Part shown: piece after piece, positions 13,234 through 24,000 of the stretch
Numbering within the stretch: position 1 is the first letter of the stretch
Layout: every line of letters starts with the position of its first letter
DNA from: Desmodesmus armatus
Lineage: Eukaryota; Chlorophyta; Chlorophyceae; Sphaeropleales; Scenedesmaceae
Assembly (NCBI GenBank): GCA_007449985.2
Contig: VIIQ02000601.1
Location: 186,001 to 250,000 of the forward strand
Length of the DNA stretch: 64,000 nucleotides
Direction: 5' to 3'
The notes under the pieces: model-generated
What the model saw: only the letters and a program-made list of their open reading frames with translations
Databases searched by the model: none
Told to the model about the DNA's origin: nothing
Position numbers and translations under genes: made by a program

Positions 13234-16174
13234 CTACTGGCTGTGCCCACTTGTGCTGGAACCAGCTGCTGCTCCTGCTGGCGCCCCTGCTGCTGCTGGC
13301 CCTGCTGCTGCCCCTGCTGCTTGCTCTGCTGCTGACTCCTTGATTGGCCATTTGTCAAACTCACTGACCACCTCCAGCCCCTTGACAAGGTCTGTGTACC
13401 TGTCCACCACGTGCTTGTTCATGTCCATGGAATCTGTCTCAGTGCAGACCATCCTGCAACAGCAGACACCAGTGACAGCAACGGCAACGGCGGACATCGA
13501 GCGCTGCTGACCATTTGGTGGACACCATGTGTGGCCAATGCAGCTGTAGTTGATCTGCTTCTGGCTGCACAGCGGGGACTTGCAGCTACGTAGTGCTTCT
13601 GCTAACTCTGTAAGGTGCCGCTCCCCCCCCCCCCCCCCCCCCAGCCTCAACGCCACTACTACACAAGTGACGTGCACGCATAAGGTTGCATCAGCATCTG
13701 TGTGGGGCAATGCAAAGGCTGGTGTTGGTGGCTGTGCAAACTTCTCGAATCACCCTGTGTATGACTTGCACTAGAAAGGGGGGTATGCACTGGCAGTGAA
13801 GCTTACTCTGTGTTTTGAAGGTGGTCCGTGAGGGGAGATCAGGGTACAGTGCGGCACTTCCCACTGGGGAAGTGCACTAGGAAGTTGCTATTGCTGCATT
13901 AGTACTGGGAATGTGCACTGGCAGTGAGGCTCACTTGGTGTTCTGCAGTAGGTCAGTGAGTGCCTTGCTGGCGTTGGGCCGGGCACACAGAGCCTCCATG
14001 AGCAGCGTGGCTGACAGGTCACCATACTTGAACGCCTTCTGGTAGGCACTGCAGCAGGTGACACAGGGGCAGCAGCAGCATGTGTTTCGTTTATTTTTGT
14101 TTGTTTTCTCAAGCACAGCAGGGAGCAAGGGTAGAAGCAGCAGCGTAAACAACACAACAGCGCAGCAGTAAGAGGATCAAGAGAGAAGGATGCATTGTCT
14201 AGGTGCAGAGACAGGATTGGCGACTGTTGAGGCGTGCCAGCAATACACACCTGCTTACACTGAAGCGCTGCTGCACTCACGTAGTGGCACACAAGGACCC
14301 CCAAGTAGGGTTGACACTTCTGATAAGTGCCAGCCACAGAAGCGTCATCTTGTTGTGACTACAGCAGCACAAGCTGAACGTCAGCTCAGTAGCGCTCAGT
14401 AGCGCTACTGCTAGCACTGTGCAAGCACATGCCCTGAGCTTACTGGGCATTGGGGTGGCAACATCCCAATGGCACGACTACACCACAACACCACCGCCGT
14501 GTGCAGTGTGCACCCTCACTTCAGCAGGCGGTTGTAGCCTGGAGAGTCAGGCTCGCCCCAGAGGCCCCAGATGCGCTCCTCTGGCCCACAGCTGGGCAGG
14601 TAGTCGTCCCACAGTGTCTTGGCAAACCGCTCAGCAGCAAGGGGTGTCATCAGCACATACACGTCCTCTCTGTCACCCTGAGGGGGCCAAGCCAGCAGGC
14701 CGGGAAGAGAGGGAGAAGGGTGGGGTGGGGTGTGTGCAGGCCAAATCGTTGGTGAGAAGGGGTGTCATCAGCACATACACGTCCTCTCTGTCACCCTGGT
14801 GGTTGGGGGGGGGGGGGGGGGAGACAGCAGGCCGGGGAGAAGAGAGGGAGAAGGGTGGGAGGGTGTGCAGGGTGAGGCGTTGGTTGTGAGGGGTGTGATG
14901 CAGGCGCTTTGCATGGGGGCGGGGGATATTTTTTTTTGGAGTGATCAGGCGGGGGATATGGGTCCAGGACGGAGTCACTCACGGTAATGAACATTGGCCC
15001 AATTGAACGAAGTTCGTTCAAAGAGCGGGTGTACCAGGCAACAGGTTTGTTTGGCCATGGTGGGGGCGGGGAGGGGACGAGGCCAATTTGTGTGCGTGGG
15101 GAACTGGGTGGGGATCGTGAAACAAGTGACGTCGGCTGCATGTTACATGGTGATCAAGCCTTCAAGGGGAAAAGTGTCACTCATGGTGAGTCACCCAAGC
15201 CTGATGCTGGCCTGTAGTACAGCTCTCTTTGTCTGTGCGTTGCTGCTGCACTGGTTGCAGGTTGGGGTTGATGTTCCATTTTCAATCTCAATCAAGTTTG
15301 TTTTCATCAGGGATGAGTCGAGCTGACCAGGCCAGGCATCAAGCCACTGGCATATTGACCCGAGACTAGGTCAAACACTACGTCAGTACTGTACACATGT
15401 GCACACCAAGCCATGCAGCCTTGGGGCTGCCTGCTGACTACATCCAGCAGGGTCAACGCCATGCACCACAAAACTGTGACTGTTGTTGCTATATGCAGGA
15501 CGCCCCCCCTTCCCCCCCCCCCCCCCCCCCCCCCCGAGCCCCAACACCGCCGCCTACCTTTGCTTTTCCTGCATGCAGAGCTGCCTGGTAGATTGCTGAG
15601 CTCTGTGGCATGGCAGCAAACATGGTGCCCCCTGTTGCCTGAAGGTCCTTGTGCCTGTTGTACACCCAGCGCTTGCAGTACTTCTTGTGTGAAGGCCAGT
15701 CTGGTGGGGTGGGTGGGCAATGGGAATAGGAACGGGAAGCAAGGGATGTGGCATGGGGCAAGGCAGGTCGCGGGGCAGGGAATGTGGTGCTGCAAGGAAC
15801 GTGACGTGGAGAAGCAGGAGATGTAGGATAACCTATGTAGAATTAGACAGGTTGGGGCAAGGAAACCATGGGCCGGTGCGGCGTGCACCCCCCCTGGGAA
15901 CTTTTTGGGGACGAAAACCAAGAAACCTTGGGGGGGGGGGGCAAGGACAAGGCGCCTGGCTACAGGCAATACTGCTACAAGCTCTGGGGTTTGACAAGTG
16001 AGCGTGGTTGAGTGTTATAGCGCCACACAAGCAGTGCTGTCAGTACTGTTGCTGCTGCGCACCCTTGTCTTGGCAGTCTCTGGAGCAGTACGCAGCCACA
16101 TGGCACTTGGAGCATAGCTTGTTGTCTTTGCTTTCCTTCCCGCATGTGGAGCAGAAGTGACGGGCCAATGACAT
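13234..16174 (-). CDS. MYND zinc-finger protein
   Basis: Seven exons (16174-16063, 15700-15558, 15346-15195, 15103-14983, 14677-14520, 14048-13935, 13453-13234) close exactly to 339 residues. The N-terminus MSLARHFCSTCG opens a complete MYND finger with ligands C8, C11, C21, C24, C30, C34, H42 and C46. MYND fingers are protein-protein contacts that bind Pro-rich peptides. The remainder (WLDAWPGQLDSSLMKTNLIE, WYTRSLNELRSIGPMFIT, REDVYVLMTPLAAERFAKTL, WGEPDSPGYNRLL, KYGDLSATLLMEALCARPNA) is not a family I can name. It ends in an Ala/Gly/Pro-rich tail. No SET domain is visible. The donor of exon 3 and acceptor of exon 4 are the least certain junctions. Introns hold long G/C homopolymers, and the start of exon 5 is tandemly duplicated in intron 4. 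Confidence 0.8.
14639..14886 (-). repeat. Tandem duplication covering MYND-gene intron 4 and exon-5 start
   Basis: Two units, about 14639-14756 and 14757-14886, share the exon-5 start (DREDVYVLMTP, 40 bases identical), its acceptor, and the following intron text including GAGAGGGAGAAGGGTG. The second unit differs by a poly-G tract in place of the acceptor-proximal sequence. Only the copy at 14677 continues into exon 5. Confidence 0.85.
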
Positions 16175-16622
16175 CGCTTTTTGCCTGTGTCAAAGGGCTG
16201 GGGCAATCAAAAAGGTAGGAGGGAGCAGGTGCTGCAGTTTGAGCAGCAGCAGTAGGTCCAGGCGACGTGCGGGTCAATGCCGGTGTGAGACGGTACGGTA
16301 GTGATGACTTTCCAAAGCAAAAAACAAAACACAACGTGCGTGAGGCTAACAAGGCTGTATCAACTGGTCAAATACAAACCTCGGAACAGGTCTTCAACGT
16401 TCGTCGCTACCAGCCAACCACAAGGCTGATTCTCCCCAAGTATCTGTTTCGAAAAATTTGTATTAAGTAGTGTTACACCTCACGCCGGGCCGTTCAGCAA
16501 GACGGGTAGCCAGCCTTGAGGGAGGGAAAGGCAGGCTTGCAGTCCATCTCCGTGATTCATGCTCCAGCTGTACGGTGAGCGTCAGGAGCCTCAACCGTCT
16601 TCAATGCGCATGCCACAGCAAC
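16175..16622. other. Intergenic between MYND gene and tRNA
   Basis: This should contain the MYND promoter. No coding exon or RNA fold was recognised. Confidence 0.35.
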
Positions 16623-16627
16623 AAAAA
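16623..16627 (-). terminator. Pol III T-run terminator of the permuted tRNA
   Basis: On the minus strand a run of five T follows the trailer of the permuted tRNA, 12 bases after the last tRNA base. A run of four or more T ends RNA polymerase III transcription, and its position after the 5' half supports a transcript in permuted order. Confidence 0.7.
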
Positions 16628-16638
16628 GCGCACCGTGC

Positions 16639-16766
16639 TTCTAGTCAATCGCCTTAACCGCTCGGCCATCGCCGCACAGTAGTGGTGATCCCCTGGTAGA
16701 TGCCCAGGTAGAATGTGTGCCCGCGGCGAACAGGATTCGAACCTGTGCGGGAAACTCCCAATTGAT
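16639..16766 (-). tRNA. Circularly permuted tRNA-Ser(AGA)
   Basis: The 3' half (16766-16722, positions 38-73) comes first in transcription, then a 46-base spacer (16721-16676), then the 5' half (16675-16639, positions 1-37). Joined, they make 82 bases. The acceptor stem GCGGCGA/TCGCCGC is a perfect 7 bp. The D arm is GCC/GGC, the anticodon stem ATTGA/TCAAT and the loop CTAGAAA with anticodon AGA. A long variable arm (GGGA-GTT-TCCC), the T arm ACAGG-TTCGAAT-CCTGT and discriminator G73 follow; the long arm and G73 are tRNA-Ser features. No serine tRNA can be read in the normal order here. Mature tRNA would need circularisation by splicing endonuclease and ligase at 37/38 and removal of the spacer by RNase P and RNase Z, as known for permuted tRNAs of the red alga Cyanidioschyzon and prasinophytes. 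Confidence 0.92.
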
Positions 16767-16874
16767 TGCTTGCTAGGTGCAGATGTCAGATGCAGCAGCA
16801 GCTACTTTCAAGTGCACCAAGGCACACATCTGCAGCACCCTTCGCCGGGCGGGGGCAGTGATGCATGTGTGGAT

Positions 16875-17200
16875 TTGGGGGTGTGTATCGCAGCACAGCT
16901 GGAGCCTTTCTTCCACATTGTGTTCGAAGTGGTCGCCCCGGGGGCATGGGGGTGTGTGTTCGGCTTTGTACTGGTGGAAGCCCTCTTGTCTGTGTGGCTG
17001 GCTTTGTGGGGTTGAAGCCTTGCCTGTGGTCCCCTCCTTTCAGACAGTCTCCTCTGCAGACATCTATGGTGGCGGGTTCTCTCCTTTCCGTGCTGTCTGT
17101 TCCCGTCCTTGTAGGTCCTGCAAAGGACTTTGGTTCCCTTCCGATGCTGGGTGTCGTTGCAGCGTAGCTGCGTGTGTCGCCCTGTAACCCCTTCTTCTTC
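16875..17200 (+). mobile_element. 5'-truncated LINE 3' end, copy A
   Basis: This 326-bp copy runs from TTGGGGGTGTGTATCGC to a tail of CCCTGTAACCCC plus (TTC)n. It is flanked by a 13-bp target duplication, ATGCATGTGTGGA, at 16861 and 17204. It holds no intact coding sequence; the minus-strand open frames through it look accidental. The TGTAA near the end is the expected poly(A) signal. Confidence 0.75.
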
Positions 17201-17216
17201 AAAATGCATGTGTGGA

Positions 17217-17296
17217 CTTTGGTTCCCTTCCGATGCTGGGTGTCGTTGCAGCGTAGCTGCGTGTGTCGCCCTGTAACCCCTTCTTCTTCTTCTTCG
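17217..17296 (+). mobile_element. 5'-truncated LINE 3' end, copy B
   Basis: Only the last 80 bases of the element are present, from CTTTGGTTCCC to (TTC)5. It sits directly on the 3' target duplication of copy A and is followed by another ATGCATGTG. Confidence 0.75.
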
Positions 17297-17834
17297 ATGC
17301 ATGTGTCGGGCACGGGCTGAGCTCAGCCATCGCGATGTGCTGACGTGGGTCTTTCACGTAGGCCGCGCGCTGGGGTTGTTGTGTCGTCCCTTGTTTTTGT
17401 TGGTTTCTGTGTTTGTGTTGTGGCTGTTTCGGACCGGCGTTTTGGCCAGCACAGTGGGCTGTCGGACCGGTGGGGCAGTAGCAGTTGACAGCAGTAGCTG
17501 GAGAGCTGGAGCTGGAGCTTGAGCAGCAGCTGGCGTGCAGCATCACGCACAGTGTTGATTATCTTCACTGTGCCGTGGCTTTGTCGCGTTTACAGCAGCA
17601 GCAGCAGCAGCAGCAGCAGCTTTGGCTGGATCAGCAGCAGTCCGCTGAGTCAGCAGGCAGGTGCTGGTGTGCAGCAGCAGTGGCAGCAGAACACAGGCAA
17701 GGGCCATGCAGTGGCCTTGGGCCTGGTTGTAGGGGGCAGTGTTGCTGGCCTGTGAACGGTGCAGGTGCTTGGGCGCGCTGACTTGGGGCAGCCCGGTATA
17801 CAAAGGTGTCGCTCTGACACCCCGGGCACCTGTC
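17297..17834 (+). mobile_element. Probable 5' extension of LINE copy C
   Basis: This stretch lies between an ATGCATGTG and the part of copy C shared with copy A. GCTGGCCTGTGAACGGTGCAGG near 17745 resembles a segment at 19067 in the divergent copy, so it is probably the more 5' part of the same element. It contains a CAG run at 17595-17625. Confidence 0.4.
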
Positions 17835-18170
17835 TTGGGGGTGTGTATCGCAGCACAGCTGGAGCCTTTCTTCCACATTGTGTTCGAAGTGGTCGCCCCG
17901 GGGGCATGGGGGTGTGTGTTCGGCTTTGTACTGGTGGAAGCCCTCTTGTCTGTGTGGCTGGCTTTGTGGGGTTGAAGCCTTGCCTGTGGTCCCCTCCTTT
18001 CAGACAGTCTCCTCTGCAGGCATCTATGGTGGCGGGTTCTCTCCTTTCCGTGCTGTCTGTTCCCGTCCTTGTAGGTCCTGCAAAGGACTTTGGTTCCCTT
18101 CCGATGCTGGGTGTCGTTGCAGCGTAGCTGCGTGTGTCGCCCTGTAACCCCTTCTTCTTCTTCTTCTTCT
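17835..18170 (+). mobile_element. LINE 3' end, copy C
   Basis: Near-identical to copy A through the whole 330 bases, ending in CCCTGTAACCCC(TTC)n and followed by ATGCATGTGT at 18171. With the stretch before it this may be the longest copy of the array. Confidence 0.75.
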
Positions 18171-18180
18171 ATGCATGTGT

Positions 18181-18206
18181 CGCCCTGTAACCCCTTCTTC
18201 TTCTTC
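18181..18206 (+). mobile_element. LINE 3' end, copy D, 26 bases
   Basis: Only CGCCCTGTAACCCC and a (TTC)4 tail remain, between two ATGCATGTG sites. It is the shortest member of the series. Confidence 0.65.
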
Positions 18207-18215
18207 ATGCATGTG

Positions 18216-18539
18216 CCCACAGCTGGAGCCTTTCTTCCACATTGTGTTCGAAGTGGTCGCCCCGGGGGCATGGGGGTGTGTGTTCGGCTTTGTACTGGTG
18301 GAAGCCCTCTTGTCTGTGTGGCTGGCTTTGTGGGGTTGAAGCCTTGCCTGTGGTCCCCTCCTTTCAGACAGTCTCCTCTGCAGGCATCTATGGTGGCGGG
18401 TTCTCTCCTTTCCGTGCTGTCTGTTCCCGTCCTTGTAGGTCCTGCAAAGGACTTTGGTTCCCTTCCGATGCTGGGTGTCGTTGCAGCGTAGCTGCGTGTG
18501 TCGCCCTGTAACCCCTTCTTCTTCTTCTTCTTCTTCTTC
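18216..18539 (+). mobile_element. LINE 3' end, copy E
   Basis: It starts at CACAGCTGGAGCC, about 20 bases inside copy A, and ends with (TTC)7 before ATGCATGTGC at 18540. Confidence 0.75.
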
Positions 18540-18548
18540 ATGCATGTG

Positions 18549-18786
18549 CCCTCTTGTCTGAGCCCTCTTGTCTGTGTGGCTGGCTTTGTGGGGTTGAAGC
18601 CTTGCCTGTGGTCCCCTCCTTTCAGACAGTCTCCTCTGCAGACATCTATGGTGGCGGGTTCTCTCCTTTCCGTGCTGTCTGTTCCCGTCCTTGTAGGTCC
18701 TGCAAAGGACTTTGGTTCCCTTCCGATGCTGGGTGTCGTTGCAGCGTAGCTGCGTGTGTCGCCCTGTAACCCCTTCTTCTTCTTCT
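18549..18786 (+). mobile_element. LINE 3' end, copy F
   Basis: It starts at CCCTCTTGTCTG, with the first 13 bases repeated, and ends in (TTC)4TG before GATGCATGTGCC at 18787. Confidence 0.75.
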
Positions 18787-18796
18787 GATGCATGTG

Positions 18797-19432
18797 CCAT
18801 GTGGCAGCAGAAGGCCCTGCACTGCCTCTGCTGACGGTAGAGCGCATTGCAGGGCGTGCTGCTGTTGGGGAGTTTTGGCGCGTCTTGGCTGACTTTGCGG
18901 TTTCTGCAATCATCCCTAAGCGGGCGCAGGGGCTTGCACTCACACAGCAGCCTTTCATTGCATGGCATGTTGTGCTGTCAGGAGGCAACGGTTTGCGAGT
19001 AGTTAGGCATTGAGCGTCTGCATGTGTTGACATGTGAGTTGTTGGCTGCTGTGTGACTTCTGTTCTGCTGGCTTGTGAACAGTGCAGCGACCGGTGGTGT
19101 CGGTGAAGTTGCCCCCACGTACGCCCACTGCAACATGTGGGAGTGGTTTGTGGCTCGCAGCTGTGTGTTCGCTGTTTTCTGTTCCGTCCGCCCTTTCTTA
19201 TCGCAACCCTGCAGGTGCGAGAAGCAGTGCCGTTGGCGCCATTCAGTCCTTCCAGTGTATTATATCTCTGTTTTCGCAATCTGGAAGCACACTGAGTGTG
19301 CGTGCCAAGCTTTTGATGGTGGGGTTTGTCCGAACGGCCCCCTTCCGTACTGGTTGTGTCCATCCGTGGCTGGGTTCAGTTGCAACGTAGTTGCTTGAGA
19401 AACCCGTGTAACACCTTCATTCATGAAAAAAA
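18797..19432 (+). mobile_element. Divergent 5'-truncated LINE with ORF2 C-terminal end
   Basis: Plus-strand codons 18792-19013 read EFWRVLADFAVSAIIPKRAQ and QQPFIAWHVVLSGGNG before a stop, which resembles the C-terminal end of a LINE ORF2. A 3' UTR follows and ends in CCGTGTAACACC, TTCATTC and an A-run just before ATGCATGTGCC. The last 60 bases align with copies A-F at lower identity, so this is a related subfamily inserted at the same type of site. Confidence 0.5.
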
Positions 19433-19660
19433 ATGCATGTGCCAGCTTGAGCCGACGGGGCGGGGGCAGCTTGAGCCGACGGGGCGGGGGCAGTGATGCA
19501 TGTGCCAGCTTGGGTTGGGTCAGCTAGTCATGCTTGCATTGCCATGTCAGCTCTTGAACTGCCTGCTTGTCTGCGTCAGCATGTGCATGTGCGATCTTGG
19601 CCGCGCATCCGTTCGCTTTATGCCTTGTGCGTGTTTCATGCTAACACAGCTTGTGTGCCA

Positions 19661-19948
19661 CAGGTGGTTGGGCTGTCTTGAGTAGGATTGGTGGCGCCTT
19701 GAGTTACAAGGGCGGGACATGGATTGGGTCCCGGGGCTTGCATCGGGTTGGCTGGGTCCTTGAGGCCTCTTTGTAACGAACACTGACTGACTGACCGGGC
19801 TGGGCAGGTGGTTGGGCTGTCTTGAGTAGGATTGGTGGCGCCTTGAGTTACAAGGGCGGGACATGGATTGGGTCCCGGGGCTTGCATCGGGTTGGCTGGG
19901 TCCTTGAGGCCTCTTTGTAACGAACACTGACTGACTGACTGACCGGGC
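19661..19948 (+). repeat. 144-bp unit repeated twice, with GACT tail
   Basis: Copies start at 19661 and 19805 (CAGGTGGTTGGGCTGTCTTG). Each ends with CTTTGTAACGAACACTGACTGACTGACC; the second has one more GACT. The TGTAA-like end plus a variable short-repeat tail looks like a retroelement 3' terminus, but no coding part is present. Confidence 0.6.
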
Positions 19949-20049
19949 TCCCAGAAAGGGGCCATTTGTGCCAATTTGGGGTGTCTGCGCCTGTCCAGGT
20001 GATGTCGTAACCACAATGAAGCATCTCTTGACGGGGCCTCTTGTAACAA

Positions 20050-20711
<662 letters not shown>

Positions 20712-20971
20712 TCACAGCGGCTTGGGCGTTCCCGCAAAGCCACCAAAGGCCCAAAGCATGACCCCAGCACTGTAACCAGTACCAGGCTGGTCCCACAGTT
20801 GGTGTCCTGCCTCTGCAACTGAACACAGCACTGCCGTCGTCTGCTGGCCTCTACACAGGTTGACACAGCTCACACCAGCCCCTCCGTCGGTGAATATGGT
20901 CTGAGGGGTGCTGCTGACACCGGGACAGCCCATGCGGTCAGCCCAGAGCTTTGTGCCGGCCTCTGTTGGGT

Positions 20972-21005
<34 letters not shown>

Positions 21006-24000
21006 CGGTGCATATTGATTCAGAAGTTGGTGGGTGAGTGGGGTCACATTAGGGTATCAAAGGGGAGGTACTAGCTGGATAGAAGCATGACAAGGGGAAG
21101 TGCAGGAGGCGGCACCCATTGCCCCGTCTCACCTGCTCCCAGTGCCTTCACCCCCAAGCTGCTACCGCCAGCAGCAAACGGCAGCACAGGGTCCTTCACC
21201 CCATGCAGCCACACCAGGGGGAGGCTCTTTGGCAGCTTCTGCCTGCAGCTGGCTGCAGCAAAGTCACTGCCCAGCATTGTCCCCACTAGGGCCACAGCAG
21301 ACAGGCTGCTGGCTACCTCGGGCCTTGAGCACAGCAGGGTTTGAATCATCATGCCGCCATTGGAGTAGCCTGACAGAGCCACCTGTCGCACGGCAGAGGT
21401 GGCATGGAGGGGTGTTGCACAACAGGGTGTCAGGACATTTGATTTAGTGTGGCAGCCTGACAGTGAATGTCAGGCTCATGACGCACACTCAGGGTAGTGG
21501 GGTGTCTCATTGAGCAGGGTGAGTGCGAGGGTGAAACTTCAAGCATTGTCCCCACTAGGGCCACAGCAGACAGGCTGCTGGCCACCTTGGGCCTTGTGCA
21601 CAGCAAGGTTTGGATCATCATGCCGCCGCTGGAGTAGCCCGACAGGGCCACCTGATACAAGCCAGGGGTGTCACACACAACCGGGTGTTGTTACAGCCAC
21701 GTGGGGTCAGTGTGAGAGTGTCAAGGCCATGAGTGCTGGAGTGTTAGAAGGGTGTCAGGGCAGCGGGGTGGAAACAGAAAGTGGTAACACAGTACGCAAG
21801 CGGCTACGCTGCAAATGACTCCAGCCACTTTTGGTGCACAACAAGGTCGGGAAGGAAGCTCAGCTGACAGTCCGTACAGATTTCATCCTTCGAAAGGTTC
21901 CTAACGCGCACTCAGCAGTGGGGCGCCTGGTGCACCTGCTCACGCAACCCAGAAATGGTCGGGTGCAGAGGCAAAAGCAACACCTTTGCCTACCCTTCCA
22001 TGGCGGCCGAGCAGCTCACCTGGGGTTTCAGGGGGAGGCCAGGCAGCAGCTGCTGCATGCCGGTGATGACGCCAGCCAGGAAAGACACGTCATCCACTGA
22101 CTTGTCAACGCAGCGGGTTGCTGTCATGCAGGGCCAGAAGATGCTGTTCCACATCTGCAGGCAGGATACGCAGCAGTACAGATAGCAGTGCAAGTGGCAG
22201 GACAAATGTCAGTTTGGTAGCAGGATTCGCAGCAGTACAGGTAGCAGCACAAATGGCAGTACAGGTTGCAGGACATGTAGCAGTAACAGCTAGTAGTAAC
22301 ACGTAGCAGGCTTGATTGCTGAAGGCGGCACTGGGGTTCTGCATGAACACACTTTGTTAGAATCTTGCGCATAGCAAGCATGCAGATGAAGAGTGAACAC
22401 CATCCTGGTGGAAGGTGCTTGAAACTCCCACAGCAACAAGACAGGCAGGCCAGGGGGTCACTCAAAGTGCTGTGTCTCATTCTCAAGCAACCTCAAGCAC
22501 TGCTGAGTGCTGCTCCCATGCTGACATTGCTGTGCCCATCAGGCTCCGTGCGGTGACACGGGGTGGGCCTGGATACCAATCAAATTTTGACTAATATCAT
22601 TTGCAGTTGGTAAGCTCCATCCATCCTGACCTGTCCTAGTGTAACATCCCCTGTATCCCCTGTTCGGTATCAATCAAACTGATAACTGCTAGCTGATAGT
22701 TGCTGTTGATGAGCTCCCTCCATCCTGACCTGTCCTAGTGTGACATCCCCTGTGCCCTGTGGCACCAGCAGTATGTAGCCACGCTGCTTCACTAGGCCTG
22801 AGCCATCAGCCTTGCTGCCCTCCCCGGTGACGGGGCTGCCTGTCAGGGCATTCATGCGCGAGGCATCTGCAGCAGCAGCAGCAGCAGCAGCCAAACCAGC
22901 AGCAGAAACAGAGGTTGTGTTCATCGGGCATGAGGCAGGCACCCTCATGCCTAGTAATGGCACCCCACTGGCGATGAGTGGCTGGTTGCCTCCAAAGCCA
23001 GCTACAGACCATGCCATCCATCAACCAAGGGTGCTCAAAGTTCTGAGGGTGCGCCTGCTGACACCCTGAAGATAGGGCAGGACAGGGCCTGCACTCAAGC
23101 TGGGTAGCTGTGTCAAACACAAAGCTTGCTGTTGCGTGCAAGACTACAGCAAAAGCCTGCAAGTGGGCAGCAAACTCGACTGCAGCGGCTGCACCTGCTT
23201 CAAGGCGTGTCAACATCACTGCAGAAGCACAGGAAGGCCTCACGACACCACAGTGTGGTTGCTGCTGGTGTGTGATTGGCTGCTGATGTCTGTCAGTTGA
23301 CCCCCCCCCCCCCGCCCAAAAATGCCAGCTGCGTGTCTAGGACACACCTGCATTCCCACCCATGGGTGGTGTCCACTTCTTTGACAGCTGCTGCCACTCA
23401 GGGTTTGACTCCAGCCACCACTTGCTCCACATCACACCATGAAGGTGCACCCATGGGGTGAAACTGCAGCAACAACAACATGCAAGGGGCAGCAAAACAG
23501 CGGGAACATGCTGGCCGATGGGCAGTTGCTGTTGACATCCTACATCCTTCATCCCACATCACAACGCGCAACCTTGATCGCTGCACAACCTGTGGAGCAT
23601 GCGTTCACCATAGGTGCTGACAGCAGCCTACTGCATTATCTTTCTGCACTGAGACATGAGAGCTCTACTGCTGCTGTTGCTGCCCCAGCCTGCAGCAATT
23701 GGTGTTTGTGAAAGTTCCAACACTTACGTGACACCAGAAGTCCCAATGTCTGTTGGGAAGTACACATCAACTATGCGCTTGGTCCCTGCAACCAGCAGAC
23801 TAACGGTTTGTTATAGTTTCAAGTCACCCACTGTGCTCAGGCATGGGCCATGCTGCATGGCTGACTACTGCCACACTGCTGGGTGACAGCGGCTTGAAGC
23901 AACAAGCTACATTGCCTGGCTCGATAGCAGTTACGTGCCCATTGCAGTCAGCAACGAAGCAGTTACCTTGACTGTCTACTGTCTTTCTACACGTAGGGCG

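Noticed and set aside
16480..16640. A normal tRNA-Ser with a long intron downstream of the 5' half
   Set aside because: No matching 3' half (TCAAT, long arm, TTCGAAT, TCGCCGC) exists downstream on that strand; the only match is upstream, which makes the gene permuted.
16861..18798. A CRISPR-like array or satellite at 16.8-18.8 kb
   Set aside because: Unit lengths vary by 5' truncation and each has a poly(A)-type end and target duplication, which fits LINE insertions; the organism is eukaryotic.
17543..19363. 606-codon minus-strand open frame
   Set aside because: It runs antisense through several LINE 3' ends and their spacer, repeats itself with the array and shows no domain; the sense strand has the poly(A) signal and tails.
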